Position numbers and translations under genes: made by a program | Notes under the pieces: model-generated | Database searches by the model: none | Seen by the model: the letters and a program-made list of their open reading frames with translations, nothing else | Told to the model about the DNA's origin: nothing | Shown: positions 19,001 to 29,850 of the stretch, piece after piece | Layout: each line of letters starts with the position of its first letter | Position numbering within the stretch: position 1 is the stretch's first letter | Source: Stenogyne calaminthoides | Lineage: Eukaryota > Streptophyta > Magnoliopsida > Lamiales > Lamiaceae | DNA: 64,000 bases | Assembly (NCBI GenBank): GCA_037126765.1 | Contig: JBBCBC010000026.1 | Coordinates: 9,226,418-9,290,417, forward strand | Direction: 5' to 3'

Positions 19001-20024
19001 TCAGCCCACTTGGAGTTTGTTGCGAAGGCAATGCAACTCCAACTACGCTCCCACTGGCTGAAAGAGGATCACTAAGTGATAAACTTCCACCATGAGAGCT
19101 GTTGAATGCTCCCACTGATTCCTTGTCACGTTTCTTTGACAAGATATCAGTCTTTTGGTTATCCTGTGGTTCTAGAATTTCTTCAAGTTCTATCATCTTA
19201 CGGCCTTGTTCCTTAAAGACATAGGCTTCTTCGAGGAACCTGGCCTGCCTAGAAACAACTACTGTTTGTTTATCAGGTAGATAGAAATAATATCCTCTCG
19301 TTTCCTTAGGATATCCCACAAGATAACCCTTTTCACCTTTGGATTCCAGCTTATCAGTGAGCATCTTTTTCACAATTGCGGGGCAAACCCACGTTTTGAT
19401 ATGTGAAAAAATTGGCTTCTTGCCACACCATAGTTCATATGGTGTATGTTCAACCGATTTGGATGGAATCATATTCAGAATATAAATTGAGGTTTGTAAC
19501 GCGTATCCCCATAAGAATGTCGGAAGAGAGGAAAAACTCATCATGGACCTTACCATGTCTAACAAGGTTCAGTTTCTCCTTTTGGACACTCTGTTCATTT
19601 GCGGTGTTCCGGAAGGAGTCCATTGTGATTGGATTACATGTAACTTTAAGTAATCCATGAACTCATGGCTAAGGTATTCACCTCCTCGATCCGATCAAAG
19701 AGTCTTGATACTCTTACAAAGTTGCTTTTCTACTTCAGCTTTGAACTCCTTGAATTTCTCAAAAGATTCAGATTTGTGCTTCATAAAATACACATATCCA
19801 TATCTTGAGAAATCGTCAGTAAAAGTGATGAAGTTGGCGAAGTGACCCCTAGCTAGAGTGGGCAGTGGTCCACAGACATCACTGTGGATCAATTCTAGAA
19901 CTTCTTTGGCACGAACCCCTTCCTTGCGCCAAGCCCGTTCGACTAGCGACATTTGTCTCGATCGCGTACCTCCCTTGGCACGTTTCACGCGATGCACGTC
20001 GCCCACGTACGGTTCCGGATCCAT
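18930..20024 (-). pseudogene. Element B integrase, 5' truncated
   Basis: From the right, HSDVCGPLP and FTDDFSRYGYVYFMKHKSES are the integrase core start. After a one-base shift near 19693 the frame reads SDRGGEYLS..WTPSGTPQMN, and a stop follows at about 19570. The ORF 18930-19565 continues with SMMSFSSLPTFLWGYALQTS, PYELWCGKKPIFSHIKTWVC and GYPKETRGYYFYLPDKQTVV. Gag, protease and the integrase zinc-finger region are missing: the first ~60 residues at 19850-20024 do not match any pol sequence I recognise. So an internal deletion or recombination joined a leader to the integrase core. Confidence 0.8.
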
Positions 20025-20045
20025 CTTAAATCCTCGTCTCCATCT

Positions 20046-20357
20046 TCGTCTTTGATGAGGTTATAATTTATTTAACGAAAAATAAATACACCTTAAATCT
20101 AGACTAGTCTATTACATTGATCAAATCAAATAGCCTTATCTACTCATGGATTTTCTCACGAGAAATACAAATTCGAACAAGTCAAATTAAAAAACCATTC
20201 ATTCGTACGCATGAAAATTAAACACATTAAATACCATGACAATTGGATACCTGCAAAATAGATCTAGCAATTCTACAATCCAATTTTTAATTTAATGTCC
20301 AACTTAATTTAAATAACAATTTAAAAGTCAGAGCTCGAAACCAGAGCTTTGATACCA
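20046..20357 (-). other. Leader and primer binding site next to LTR G
   Basis: Minus-strand TGGTATCAAAGC (20346-20357) lies two bases from the LTR G end and matches the initiator tRNA-Met PBS with one change. About 300 bases of AT-rich untranslated leader follow; no gag is present. Confidence 0.75.
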
Positions 20358-20359
20358 AT

Positions 20360-22021
20360 TGTTGGGAAAAATTAGGGGTGCCCGGATCTATTCGAGATGA
20401 TTTTAAATACATATTTCAGTTAATCAATTAATTACTAACATGAATTAATCCTAAATCAATTCAACATAATAATTAATAAGCGAATAAACAACATGCGTAT
20501 AGGTAATCCACGTAAATCCTAAGCATGCGGAATCTAGAAGTCACGAGATTACTAACCTCTTGTAGAGACAACCGTTGAGACGATGGATCAACCCAAAGAG
20601 CCTTCCCAAATATGTCCCAAGTCCACGAACGCAATCCGGTGGGAGGATTCTCACAAACGATTTTAATAAGAGAGAAAACCAAAAATATTTTGCCACTACC
20701 TTTGTGGATTTCTAATATTTCCAACACATGGAATTGCTTTTGGGAATGAAAAATTCATCTCCTATATATAGGGAGGGGTTGGCCGATTTTTTTAAGAAAA
20801 AATAAGGATGAAAATATTTTTCTTGATCTCCAAGAAATCTTGAATATATCTCCTATATTCTTTTCTCCTTAATTATATTTTTTCATAAAAATCTCAAGAT
20901 TTGTCTTCTTGAATTTATGGGATAATTATGTATTCCAAGAATACTTATCTCTTTCCATAAAATCTTTTCAAGAAAATCAAGAAAATCTTTCTTCTCCCTT
21001 TTCCTATAATTTTTGAAAATTACAAGAAATATTAGGCAAGAATTTTTTCTTCTCTCTTTCATTAATTTGACTTTATTTTGGGCTATTTGATGGGTCTTTA
21101 GGAGAATTAAGATTGGACCTCCAATGGACTATGAAGCTATAATATTGGGCCAAATATTATTCAAAGTCCATTAATATTAATTTACTCCACTATAAAATTA
21201 ATATTGAACTATCCATCTTAACCCATATTATGACTTTACTATAATATGGCTCCTGGTCATTATTTTCCGTGTTTAAGATTATCTTAGTCCATTAATTAAT
21301 TAAGCCACTGAACAAGCTTTATATTAATTAATATCTTTATCCTTGGAGTAAAGACAGCTCAACATTATTATCCATACCGGAAATAAATTTTCACTTGCAA
21401 GATTTGGTATGATAGAGATTCTAAGCCCACTAAGGGACAAATCAAGCAAGACGTACTTGCACACGATTCTCCATATTAAATGTCAGCAATCGTGATGTAA
21501 TTAATAATATTGCCCAAGATATAAGATATCGAATCACAATGACTCTCTTCCTATCATAAGTCAAAGCAATAGTTATTAATTTCACACGATCCTATTTAAG
21601 GGACGGAGATTAAGAAATAACACACCACTGAGATCTAATTCTTGTATATTCAGTACCGAAGAATTTATCCTCCTGTAGGTCCCATTCAGTGCATCCAAAT
21701 GCACTAGTATAATCTCTTGTCAAGACATGTCAATCTGAGTCTTATACATCAACCTTTCATGATGGTTTGTTCATTTCCATCTAGGTTGTGAATTTGTACT
21801 TAATTACGAGGAGCTGTTAATTTGATCTTCTGTGATCTGGTATCACCAAATTAACTACAACATAATACGTACTAACTTATTGAACGGATTTGCAATAAAT
21901 ATATATAACATTAATTCATATTTAAATGCAACAGTGATTAATAATTTATTTCAGTAAATGAATAAGAAAATTCAGTTTGGTTATACAAAGTAAAAGCATA
22001 CTTTTCAGTATAACCCCAACA
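20360..22021 (-). repeat. LTR G (1662 bp), 5' LTR of a copia element
   Basis: TGTTGGGAAAAATTAG at the left and ACCCCAACA at the right give TG...CA ends. A second, inverted copy lies at 55408-57056. A TATA motif CTATATATA lies at 20763-20770 on the minus strand. It bears no resemblance to LTR F, so it cannot be the partner of the 3' LTR of element B. On the right it interrupts ORF3 of element C. Confidence 0.9.
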
Positions 22022-24566
22022 TGACTCTTCTCCCATCTATGGACCTTCTGATGATGATCCACGCAAGACCGAAAGAATGTGAAGCAAGAAGAAAGCCACA
22101 ACTTCAGAGGACCCGGATCAACCAACTGCTCAACCTCAGAAGAGGAAGGGAGTGACGATTGAACCTGCTCAGAGGACAAATAGATTAAAGCAGGCTCCCT
22201 TGACCCTCTTCTTGGAGAAAGACTCAGATGAGAAAGAATCAGATGAAGAGCAAGAAACAGTTAGGAGTGGTGCAGGAAGCAAATCTGCTGGTTCGGGCAA
22301 GAAAGCATCTGAACCCTCTGAGAAGCCGATGTCACAGGCTACCAGTTCACCAGAACAGTCTAGTGGAGATAAAGGGAAGGGAACGGAAAGGACAAGATCC
22401 CCTTTGCCACAATCTAGAGCTCAATCTCCAGACCAATCTCCACCTGCTGCTCAACAGCTGAATATATCTTCACCCTCTCCTTCTCCAAGGAACGAAAGGG
22501 TCAGATCACCATCCGCTCATCCAAAAGAGCAGAGAGCTGACATGCCGCCCCCTCTTGAAACCTCATCCACAAAACAGCTAGAGGAGCAACAAACAGCACC
22601 AGACAGATCTATGGCTGACCAACCATTTGTTGATGCTTCAGTTCTCTCCACTGCTCATCCTGATGCTCAACCAGAGGAACCACCTGCCTCCACATCACTC
22701 TAGAGCTGGAAAAACAATCTCTGGAGCAATGATCAGACTGCGCGTAGAGCGGGACTTGGATGAACTCTACCCAGAATTGAATGAGAATCCAAGAATCAAA
22801 GATGAAGTAATGGAGATTCTTACCTGGAGAGAAGTGAGATGGAAGAATTTCTCAGACTTCATAATTCTGATGGAGCAAATGGGAGCTCCGGATGAGTTTG
22901 CAGATTTTGATTTTGATATGAAGAAAGCAGCTGGAGTAAGCTCCCCAGCTGACTTAATATCTGATGAGGCTGTGAAGACTTTGGTTTATAGGAAGTTGGG
23001 TAAACCAATGGAAAAAGAGGCTGACACTTCTGCTGAACCGACTGAGAAGGATGTTGAGATGAAGGAGGCATAAATTGCCGATGAAAGTGGTCTCGGTGTC
23101 ACAGGTCCGGACCAGCCACTGGAGGAAAAGACGATTGAGAAAACTCTTGGAATAATTCCTGAATTTCAAGGTCCAACAGGTCATGCCACTCAAATCATCC
23201 CAGCTACTCACATAACCATGGATCAGTTAAGAGAAATTAGATCCTGTTTCAAGGATTTGCTGAAGGAGGAAGTTAAAGGAGTCTTAGCAAACTTTCTGAG
23301 CAATACAATCACCAAACAATGTCAAGTGTGTGTTCGAGACATGAAGAAACAGAGGGAGTTTGCCATCTCCCAGATTGAAGAGCTGAAGGATCAGTCCAAA
23401 ATACTTTGGAAGAATTGGTTGACAGATTCAACAAATCATTCGATGAGAAGATCAACCAAGTGAATCAGATCCAAGTCTCCCTCCTGCTGGCCATGGACAA
23501 AATTGATAAGATGGAGGAAAAACTTAACAACTTAATTCTAACCTTCTCCAATGCCATTGAGAGTGCCAAGTCCGAACTGGTGAGCAAGATTTAGGAATAG
23601 GCTGTTCAATCTGCAGGATTCACAGTGCAAGACCTCAATCAAGCTATTGCAGTCAACTTTGAGTCTCTGGCTTCCCATGTTGATGCTCTTTTTGATAAAA
23701 CCAAAAAGGGGGAAGGACAAATTGAGAAACCAGCTGATCTTATTACTACAATAGAAGATCTGATTCAAGTTGTGGAATCACATGAGAAAAGACTTGATAG
23801 TCTTAATCTTATGGCTGTTGAAGTAAATGCGAGGCTCGAGAGGTCCAGGCAAAAGGCTGCCATAGGAAAGGCTGGACCTTCAATCACTGCGCCTCTTCCT
23901 CAAACTGCTCAGACCCAGTCTAAGAGGGTGACCAGGAGTGCCTTTGCCCAGATTGAAGCTGATAAAGATCTGGCAATCAGATTATCTCAAGAGCAACTGG
24001 CTGAGGAAGCACGTCTGAGTGAGGAAGAAAGAAGGGCTAAAAAGTTAGCCGACTCTGAAGGTGTAAGGAAGAAGTATGCAGCCAGAGAGAAGAAGGGTCA
24101 AGTTGGCAAGAAGATTATTGAGTCACTGATCCCTTCTAAGGTTGAAGACATAATCATCCAAGATGCGAAGCATTCAGACAAAATGGAAGAATGGCAGAAG
24201 ATCAAAGAAGAATGGCTTCTGGATGCATATGTTCTGGAGATAGTCACCTCTGAAGAATCTCTATATGAAAAGTTTCTGAACTGGATGGAAAATAAACATC
24301 CGGATTTTCTGAAGGGTTTGGAGCATGATGCCAAAGTAATCAACGCAAATATCACACTTCCTCCATATGATGTGATGAACTACAAGAAGAAGGCGGATGG
24401 CTCATTTGACAGTATAGTTTTTCAGAGGTTCTATTTTGATTTGATGGGAAAAGCAGGCATAACAGATCCACAAAAGATAAATGATGTCAAGTGGAAGCTC
24501 TATCGAATCTTCGATGTTCCACAGAGCCTGCGAGAAATGCCAGAGGGATATATTCCCAATGTATGA
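22022..24566 (+). pseudogene. Element C ORF3 (5' truncated, frameshifted)
   Basis: The frame is readable from the first base after LTR G (YGPSDDDPRK), through a TGA at 22080, to 22700. It then shifts and runs from 22700 to about 23400 (with TAA at 23071), then shifts back to 24566 (with TAG at 23592). Order: Ser/Pro/Gln-rich linker; MIRLRVERDLDELYPELN and EFADFDFDMKKAAGVSSP; a long coiled coil with many Leu/Lys/Glu heptads (23210-23850); the AEEARLSEEERRAKKLADSE helix; and a C-terminal domain ending FDVPQSLREMPEGYIPNV. Each block aligns with element H (for example FVDFDFDMRKAAAVSSPTVL), and the N- and C-terminal parts also with A. No signal peptide or membrane span. Function unknown. Confidence 0.8.
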
Positions 24567-24764
24567 TGATCAGAAGATAGTCTTGGTAGGATCAGCTGTT
24601 CTTTTATTTGCTTAAACTTTTCATGTACTATGTAATGAAAAATCTAATGAATGAAAAGTTTAATTTACTAATCCTAAGACAAACTCTCATTGTCTTCTTA
24701 TTATCTGGGTTTATTGCTTTATTCTTATCAACTGATGTTGGTATCTCAATGTTTTGGTTTCATC
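24567..24764 (+). other. 3' untranslated spacer of element C
   Basis: Short AT-rich stretch between the ORF3 stop and the PPT; no gene seen. Confidence 0.5.
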
Positions 24765-24778
24765 AAAAAGGGGAAAAT
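24765..24778 (+). other. Polypurine tract of element C
   Basis: AAAAAGGGGAAAAT lies directly before the LTR start TGTTGGG, in the same context (ATCAAAAAGGGG) as in elements A and H. Confidence 0.9.
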
Positions 24779-26246
24779 TGTTGGGAAATTTATAGTTTTG
24801 ATGAAAGTTCAAAAACAGTTGTGATAGGACCAGTCAGACCTATTAGCTGATCGATGACTTAGAAATCAGAATTAGGACGACCAGTTGATAAATGATGTAT
24901 AGAGCAACTGATTCAATAGTTAGGTCACATATTGAGGGGGAACTCAATATGTATAGTTTGTCTTGAAGAGAAGATCTGAAGATCTGAAGACATGAAGATC
25001 AAATAACAAGACCATAAGACCTCAGAAGACCTACATCAGAAGAAGTGAAGAAAAGTCTGCAAGTTGTGCTAAGACAACCTACATCAGAAGACTCAATCAG
25101 GTAGTCTGATCAGTTAGGACTGATCAGATCAGCTCAATCAGGTGACAACCGAAGGTTCACCAAGTCATACAAGTTCATCAGATGAGAAGAATGTCAACCT
25201 AAGTTGGTAAATCAAACACTGAATAAGTGTACTTGATAACCAATTAGAGCAAGACACGATGTACGGAGCTGACATTGTAGGACGAAGTGCTTCACAGTCA
25301 AACGGCTAGAAAGGACAAGCATACATGCTTTCGGGCATGCCTCCTCTGTGCACGTCGAATCAAGTCTGCAAACCTACCTAAAATAGACCGAAACTCGAAT
25401 TGCTCTCCAAGAGCTAGTTTGATTTCGTGCCTATATATGGGATAAAACCTTCATAGTAAGGTTATGGAAATAATCTACAAGCTCAAGCAAGCCATATTTC
25501 CGCACGAAGAACACAAATTCAAGAATATTTTCTAAGTTTTCATCCCATAGTTCTTAGCATAAAATCTTATCCTTCAGCCTTAGGCTACTCAAATACTAGG
25601 ATAGATTTCCAGTTGGAACACAACAAATCTTATACCCAAACCAAGTGTTAGGTTAAGTTTGTTTAGCAAGATTTCAGACTAGGGTTTCTAGTTCTGATCT
25701 CTGGGATTGGTTGAGTGAGAACTCTTGAAACATCTGTTGTACTGTGTTGGACTAACACATTAATCTAAGTCCAGTTGGTTAGTTGGTGCCCCTGCTGATA
25801 GGGAAGAGTGGACGTAGGACAAGTTGTCTGAACCACTATAAAATTCTTGTGTGCCTTGATCTGCTTTACCTGTTTTACACTATCTGCACACACTTGTTTA
25901 AATATTACATGCATATTCTAAGTTTGGATCAGATTTGCACCAAGCAACTGATCTGATCAGTTTGGCACTTTGTCATCCGATCTGAAACAGATTACTAAGA
26001 ACCTGATTTAGTAAACTGGTTTTTCACATGGGTTAAACTTGTCTTCCGCACATCAGCTAAGCTGATAGACACCGAACTGATTTGCTCTCAAACAATCAGT
26101 AAGTTGGATATCAGTCCAAACTGATTCACTCACACTCTGATCAGGCAAACTTGCTTATCACACCTGATCCCACGAAAAAGTTTAAGAAGTCTATTCACCC
26201 CTCCCCTCTAGACTTCTGCCTCACTAAAACCCATTCGGGACCTACA
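24779..26246 (+). repeat. 3' LTR of element C (1468 bp)
   Basis: It runs from TGTTGGGAAATTTA to CGGGACCTACA. The inverted copy at 59211-60677 has almost the same length (1467 bp) and matching ends. A TATA box, CTATATATGG, lies at 25431-25440. The TCACCCCTCCCCTCTAG tract near the end is shared with element H. Many GATCAG/CTGATC words occur. The last five flanking bases are CTCTA, with no partner visible because the 5' end is lost. Confidence 0.92.
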
Positions 26247-26421
26247 CTCTATTTTTTCAAAATTCTGGGTTGTTTCATATGGGTTTCTTTGTATTTGGAT
26301 TTTCGGTTTAGGGGGTTTATGTTCGCGATTTTAGGTTTTCTCAATATGTATTCTTGTTATGTTGTCGAATTTAGGGTTTTTCAAATGTTCTTATACGAGT
26401 TCAATTATGTTGGTTTTTCAG
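26247..26421 (+). other. Probable intron and 5' leader of the MULE gene
   Basis: T-rich sequence ending TGGTTTTTCAG at 26421, a good splice acceptor, just before coding sequence homologous to MULE transposases. An ATG at 26151 opens a longer frame, but it lies inside the LTR of element C and is not credible. Confidence 0.5.
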
Positions 26422-28577
26422 GTCCGAAAACTGGATTCTATAGCTTAAAAATTCATCATGGTGGAAAAATGTTGCTTGAAGAAAATGGAAATGAGTACAA
26501 GTATGTTGGTGGGACTTATGCAGTTTTCGATTATGTGCACATTAAGAAGGCAACAATTGATTACCTTGATGGACTGTGTGAGAGACTAGGCTACAATGGG
26601 GATAAGAGGTATTACGGTTTGTGGAGGAAAGGGTCAATTCAGACAGTTGATTGCCAATTTGATATCAATCAGGTGTTTAATGGGCATAACAACCATGAAA
26701 TTACAATATGGGTTGTGGGTGAGGCTAAAATTACAGATTGTGCCACTGAAGAACACCCTCAAGAGCACCCTGAAGATGCCCACCTTGAAGATGACCATCC
26801 TGAAGAAAACCACCCTGAAGATGACCACCTTGAAGAAAACCACCCTGAAGATGAGCACCCTCAAGAAGAGCTCCATGATAATGAGCACCCTCAAGAAGAG
26901 CTCCCTGATGATGAGCACCCTGGAGATGAGTGGGTAGGTCTAGGTGATGGGGAGGCAGAACAAGATGGAAGTGGTGATTCAGACAGTAGTGGTGAATATT
27001 TTGGTGATTCTGATAGTGTTGCTACATCAGAGGATGGTGGGATAGGAAGTGTGGATAGAAAGTTAGTATTCAGGCCATCTCAGTTGAATGATCCTGATTT
27101 TTTTCTGGAGCAGATATTTGCCACAAAGAAATTATTCAAAGATGTAATGAATACTCATGATGTGAAGACAAGGAGATGTCTCAGATTCACAAAGAATGAT
27201 GTAAGAAGGATATATGCAGGATGCAAAAGTGAGGACTGTGAGTGGCATATAAATGTTTTGAAGATGAAGGACCAAGAAGCTTTTCAGATTAGAGAGATTA
27301 ACACAACCCACAGTTGTTCTAGGAAGTATCATGTCACCAATGCTAGCTAGCTCAACTTGGTTAGCAAAGAGGTTTGAAAGTGAGTTCAGAACTGATCAAA
27401 TGAAGAACACTAGGGTGTTCAAGAATTCTGCAATGATGAATTTGGGTTGTTATGTGTTTCCATTTCAAGCATATAGAGCAAAATGGAAAGCTTTGAGGAA
27501 TATTGAGGGTGATGCCACTGAACAGTATGGGAAACTTTGGGATTGTTGTGGAACATTGTTGGAGAAGAACCCTGGTTCCACTGTAATCCTAAATGTGGAC
27601 AACAAAGCTAATGGGACCACTGCATTTCAGAGGTTGTGCATCTGTTTGGCAGCATTGATGAGTGGATTTAAGTCAGGTTGTAGACCATGGATTGGTGTGG
27701 ATGGTTATCACTTGAAATGAGCTACAGGTGGGGTACTGCTTAGTGTTGTAGGTATGGATCCCAACAATGATCCATACCCATTGGCCTATGCAATTGTAGG
27801 AAGTGAGCCTATGCAATTGTAGGAAGTGAGACTAAAGAAGCTTGGGAGTGGTTTCTGGAATTGGTGAAGGAAGATTTGATGTTTGGAAATGAGGATAGGT
27901 TTATATTCATGTCAGACAAGCAGAAGGGGTTATTACCAGCATTTGAGAAGGTCTTTCCAACAGTTCAAAACAGATTCTGTGTTAGGCACCTTCATGGCAA
28001 TCTTAAGAGGGCTGAATTTAGAGGTGATGACTTCAAGAAATTGCTCTGGGGTGCAGCAATGGCTAGTACAGTGCCATCATTTGACAGGGCAATGAGGAGA
28101 ATTGGTGAGAAAGATCCTAGGTGTCTTGAGTGGTTGTGTGAGAAGCCTTTTCAACAGTGGTCAAGAGCACATTTTGATACTTTTTCAAAGTGTGATACCC
28201 TGGTCAACAACATGTGTGAGCAGTTCAACTCTTGCATACTAGATGCAAGATCTAGACCAATCTTGACATTGTTAGAGTGGATAAGAGAGTGGATAATGAC
28301 AAGGCTGCAGACAAAGAGGGACCACATGAGCCATTCAATGCAGCCAACTACATTGGAGGTGGACCATCAGCAAGAGCACCAGGTGTCAATATTAGGGCAC
28401 AATCACCAATGTCATTCAATCCATACTCATTTGTTGGTGCTCCAGTGAACCAGAGTTGGTGCTCCAGTGAATACAGTGGATGGCATGAGGGTGACCACAA
28501 GAGGAGGTAAGAAGTTTGTGTCTATGTCTAGCCTGACTGGTACTGCTTATTTGAAAACTAAGAAGAAGAAAAAGTAG
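26422..28577 (+). pseudogene. Mutator-like (MULE) transposase, degenerate
   Basis: Order: an N-terminal PB1-like domain (SLKIHHGGKM, YVGGTYAVFDYVHI, LCERLGYNG); a His/Glu/Asp/Pro-rich tandem repeat (26740-26925); the MuDR N-terminal DNA-binding region (KLFKDVMNTHDVK, RIYAGCKSEDCEWHI); and the DDE transposase (CRPWIGVDGYHLK, DPNNDPYPLAYAIVGSE, FMSDKQKGLLPAFEKVFP, NRFCVRHLHGNLK). It breaks at a 4-base TAGC duplication (27341-27352), a stop at 27718, and a 23-bp tandem duplication (27794-27839). A deletion near 28318 removes the SWIM zinc finger and joins to a C-terminal tail (VNIRAQSP, KKFVSMSSLTGTAYLKTKKK) ending at 28577. I saw no terminal inverted repeats. Confidence 0.88.
26740..26925 (+). 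repeat. In-frame minisatellite coding His-Pro-Glu-Asp repeats
   Basis: Units of 15 and 30 bases such as GAAGATGACCACC and GAGCACCCTCAAGAAGAGCT repeat and encode (E/D)HPE(D/E) blocks in the acidic linker of the MULE transposase. Confidence 0.75.
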
Positions 28578-28977
28578 ATATGGGAAGTAGTGGGAAGTAG
28601 ATACGAGGGGAAGTAGGGGTCTGAATGTTTTTTGTTGATATCTTTTGCAACCATACAGTTGAATGCCTCTGTAATTGTGCTTCTGTCTTTTTGCTCACAA
28701 AAGAGTTGTAATTATGAACAAACTCACTCAGTAGGCCTGCTTTATGGTTTTTGCTTTTGAAATAGGTCAGATGGTTGCATATGGTTGTATATTTTGTGAA
28801 TTTGATCAGATGATACTGTGATTTTTGCTAATCTAATGGGTATGGATATGAAATGTTGCTGATGATAATGTGTTGATGATACTGCTTATGTTGTATGTTG
28901 TATGTTATGTATTGTCTAATGTAGGGAAAGTTGGTTTCATTGATAATATAGGGAAACTTGGTACATAATATGACTAC
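28578..28977 (+). other. Region downstream of the MULE gene, no gene
   Basis: AT/GT-rich sequence with short TTGTATGTTGTATG-type repeats; no ORF of note. It may hold the 3' UTR of the MULE gene. Confidence 0.4.
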
Positions 28978-29300
28978 TTAGTTTAGCCACTTAAAGATGA
29001 GTGAAAGAATAAACACTAGTACAATAGCAAGTAGATCTTGCATTTTCTTTGTCAATTTCTTCATCTCTTCAGCGATGTTCTTCATTTCTTGAGCCATGTT
29101 GTTCATTTCTTGAGCCATATCCTTCATTTCTTCAGTTTTACTTGTAACTTCATCAACTCCTCCATCATCAGCCCATTTAAAAAAGCCACAGCCACCACCT
29201 TGACTCAAAGAGTCTGGACAATTATGAAATAGCTTTCTTTTGCTTTTAGGTTGTTATGAAACTTAGGTACAAGCAGCTTTCCACAATGACATACGAGATA
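28978..29300 (-). pseudogene. GRF-type zinc finger protein with coiled coil and C-terminal membrane anchor
   Basis: On the minus strand CHCGKLL (near 29290) starts a GRF zinc finger. After a one-base frameshift it continues FHNCPDSLSQGGGCGFFKWADD, giving the C-x-C...C...C/GFFKW pattern of this family. A coiled coil of repeated EEMKDMAQEMNNMAQEM blocks follows, and the last 20 residues (LAIVLVFILSLIFKW) are a membrane segment. This order, GRF finger - coiled coil - tail anchor, is that of the short plant proteins annotated as At4g04775-like. The open part (28978-29208) starts at MSQGGGCG, so the finger itself is split by the frameshift. These genes are multicopy and often sit near MULE sequence, as here, so the piece may have travelled with it. 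Confidence 0.65.
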
Positions 29301-29850
29301 TTGTCGGGATCGAATCGAAGAAGATGTTGACATTTATTTGTGATTTTCAGTGTGATTTTTTGTGTTTTTTGTGTTGGAATGAATGGTATAAGTGATATTT
29401 GGTGTATATAATGAGTTGGTTGCTTTTTTTCCCTCCATAACATTTCCCTCCATTTTCCAAGTTTCCCTCCTTTTTTTTTCGAATTTTCCCACCAATATTT
29501 AGGACTTATTCTGAATAAGTTTGGGACCAGTTGTGTCAAATTTTTTATAAATATTTTAGGGACAAAAGTGTCGAAAATACTAACGGTCGTCTTGACGGTA
29601 GTACCATTTTTGCCCAAAAACAATTCTTTGGGACCACATTTACAAAGGTTGTAGAATTTCGAAACAGGTGTGTGTTTGGTGGGACCAAAAATGCAATTCC
29701 CTCTAAGAAAAAGAAATGAAGTATATAATATGTAAGCAGCCATCCCACACCAATATCCGTTGTTTCTAAGGCTTTAGAAGTTGCAAATTTGCAATGTCCT
29801 AAAAGAGAAGTTGTCAGTAGCAAAACATAAAACACCTGGTGTAGATATGT
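29301..29850. other. Intergenic region, no gene recognised
   Basis: Low-complexity T-rich stretches. Open frames on both strands are long only by chance composition and match nothing I recognise. Confidence 0.4.

Larger units (their letters stand above)
22022..26246 (+). mobile_element. Element C: 3' half of a SIRE-type copia element (ORF3, PPT, LTR)
   Basis: Only the part from inside ORF3 to the 3' LTR is present. Its LTR and ORF3 are clearly the same family as element H at the right end of the window, in opposite orientation. The left end is cut by LTR G. Confidence 0.85.

Noticed and set aside
22859..23211. Minus-strand ORFs opposite ORF3 of element C
   Set aside because: Shadows of the plus-strand ORF3, whose alignment with element H is clear.
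26151..26421. Upstream extension of the MULE open frame to an ATG at 26151
   Set aside because: The extension lies in the LTR of element C and in intron-like sequence; homology starts only after the splice acceptor at 26421.
26634..26918. Hydrophobic minus-strand ORF that could be read as a membrane protein
   Set aside because: It is antisense to the acidic minisatellite of the MULE gene; the Leu/Val/Phe runs are the complement of GAA/GAT/CAC codons.
29246..29743. 165-aa minus-strand ORF as a gene
   Set aside because: No recognisable domain, low-complexity DNA, overlaps other chance frames.
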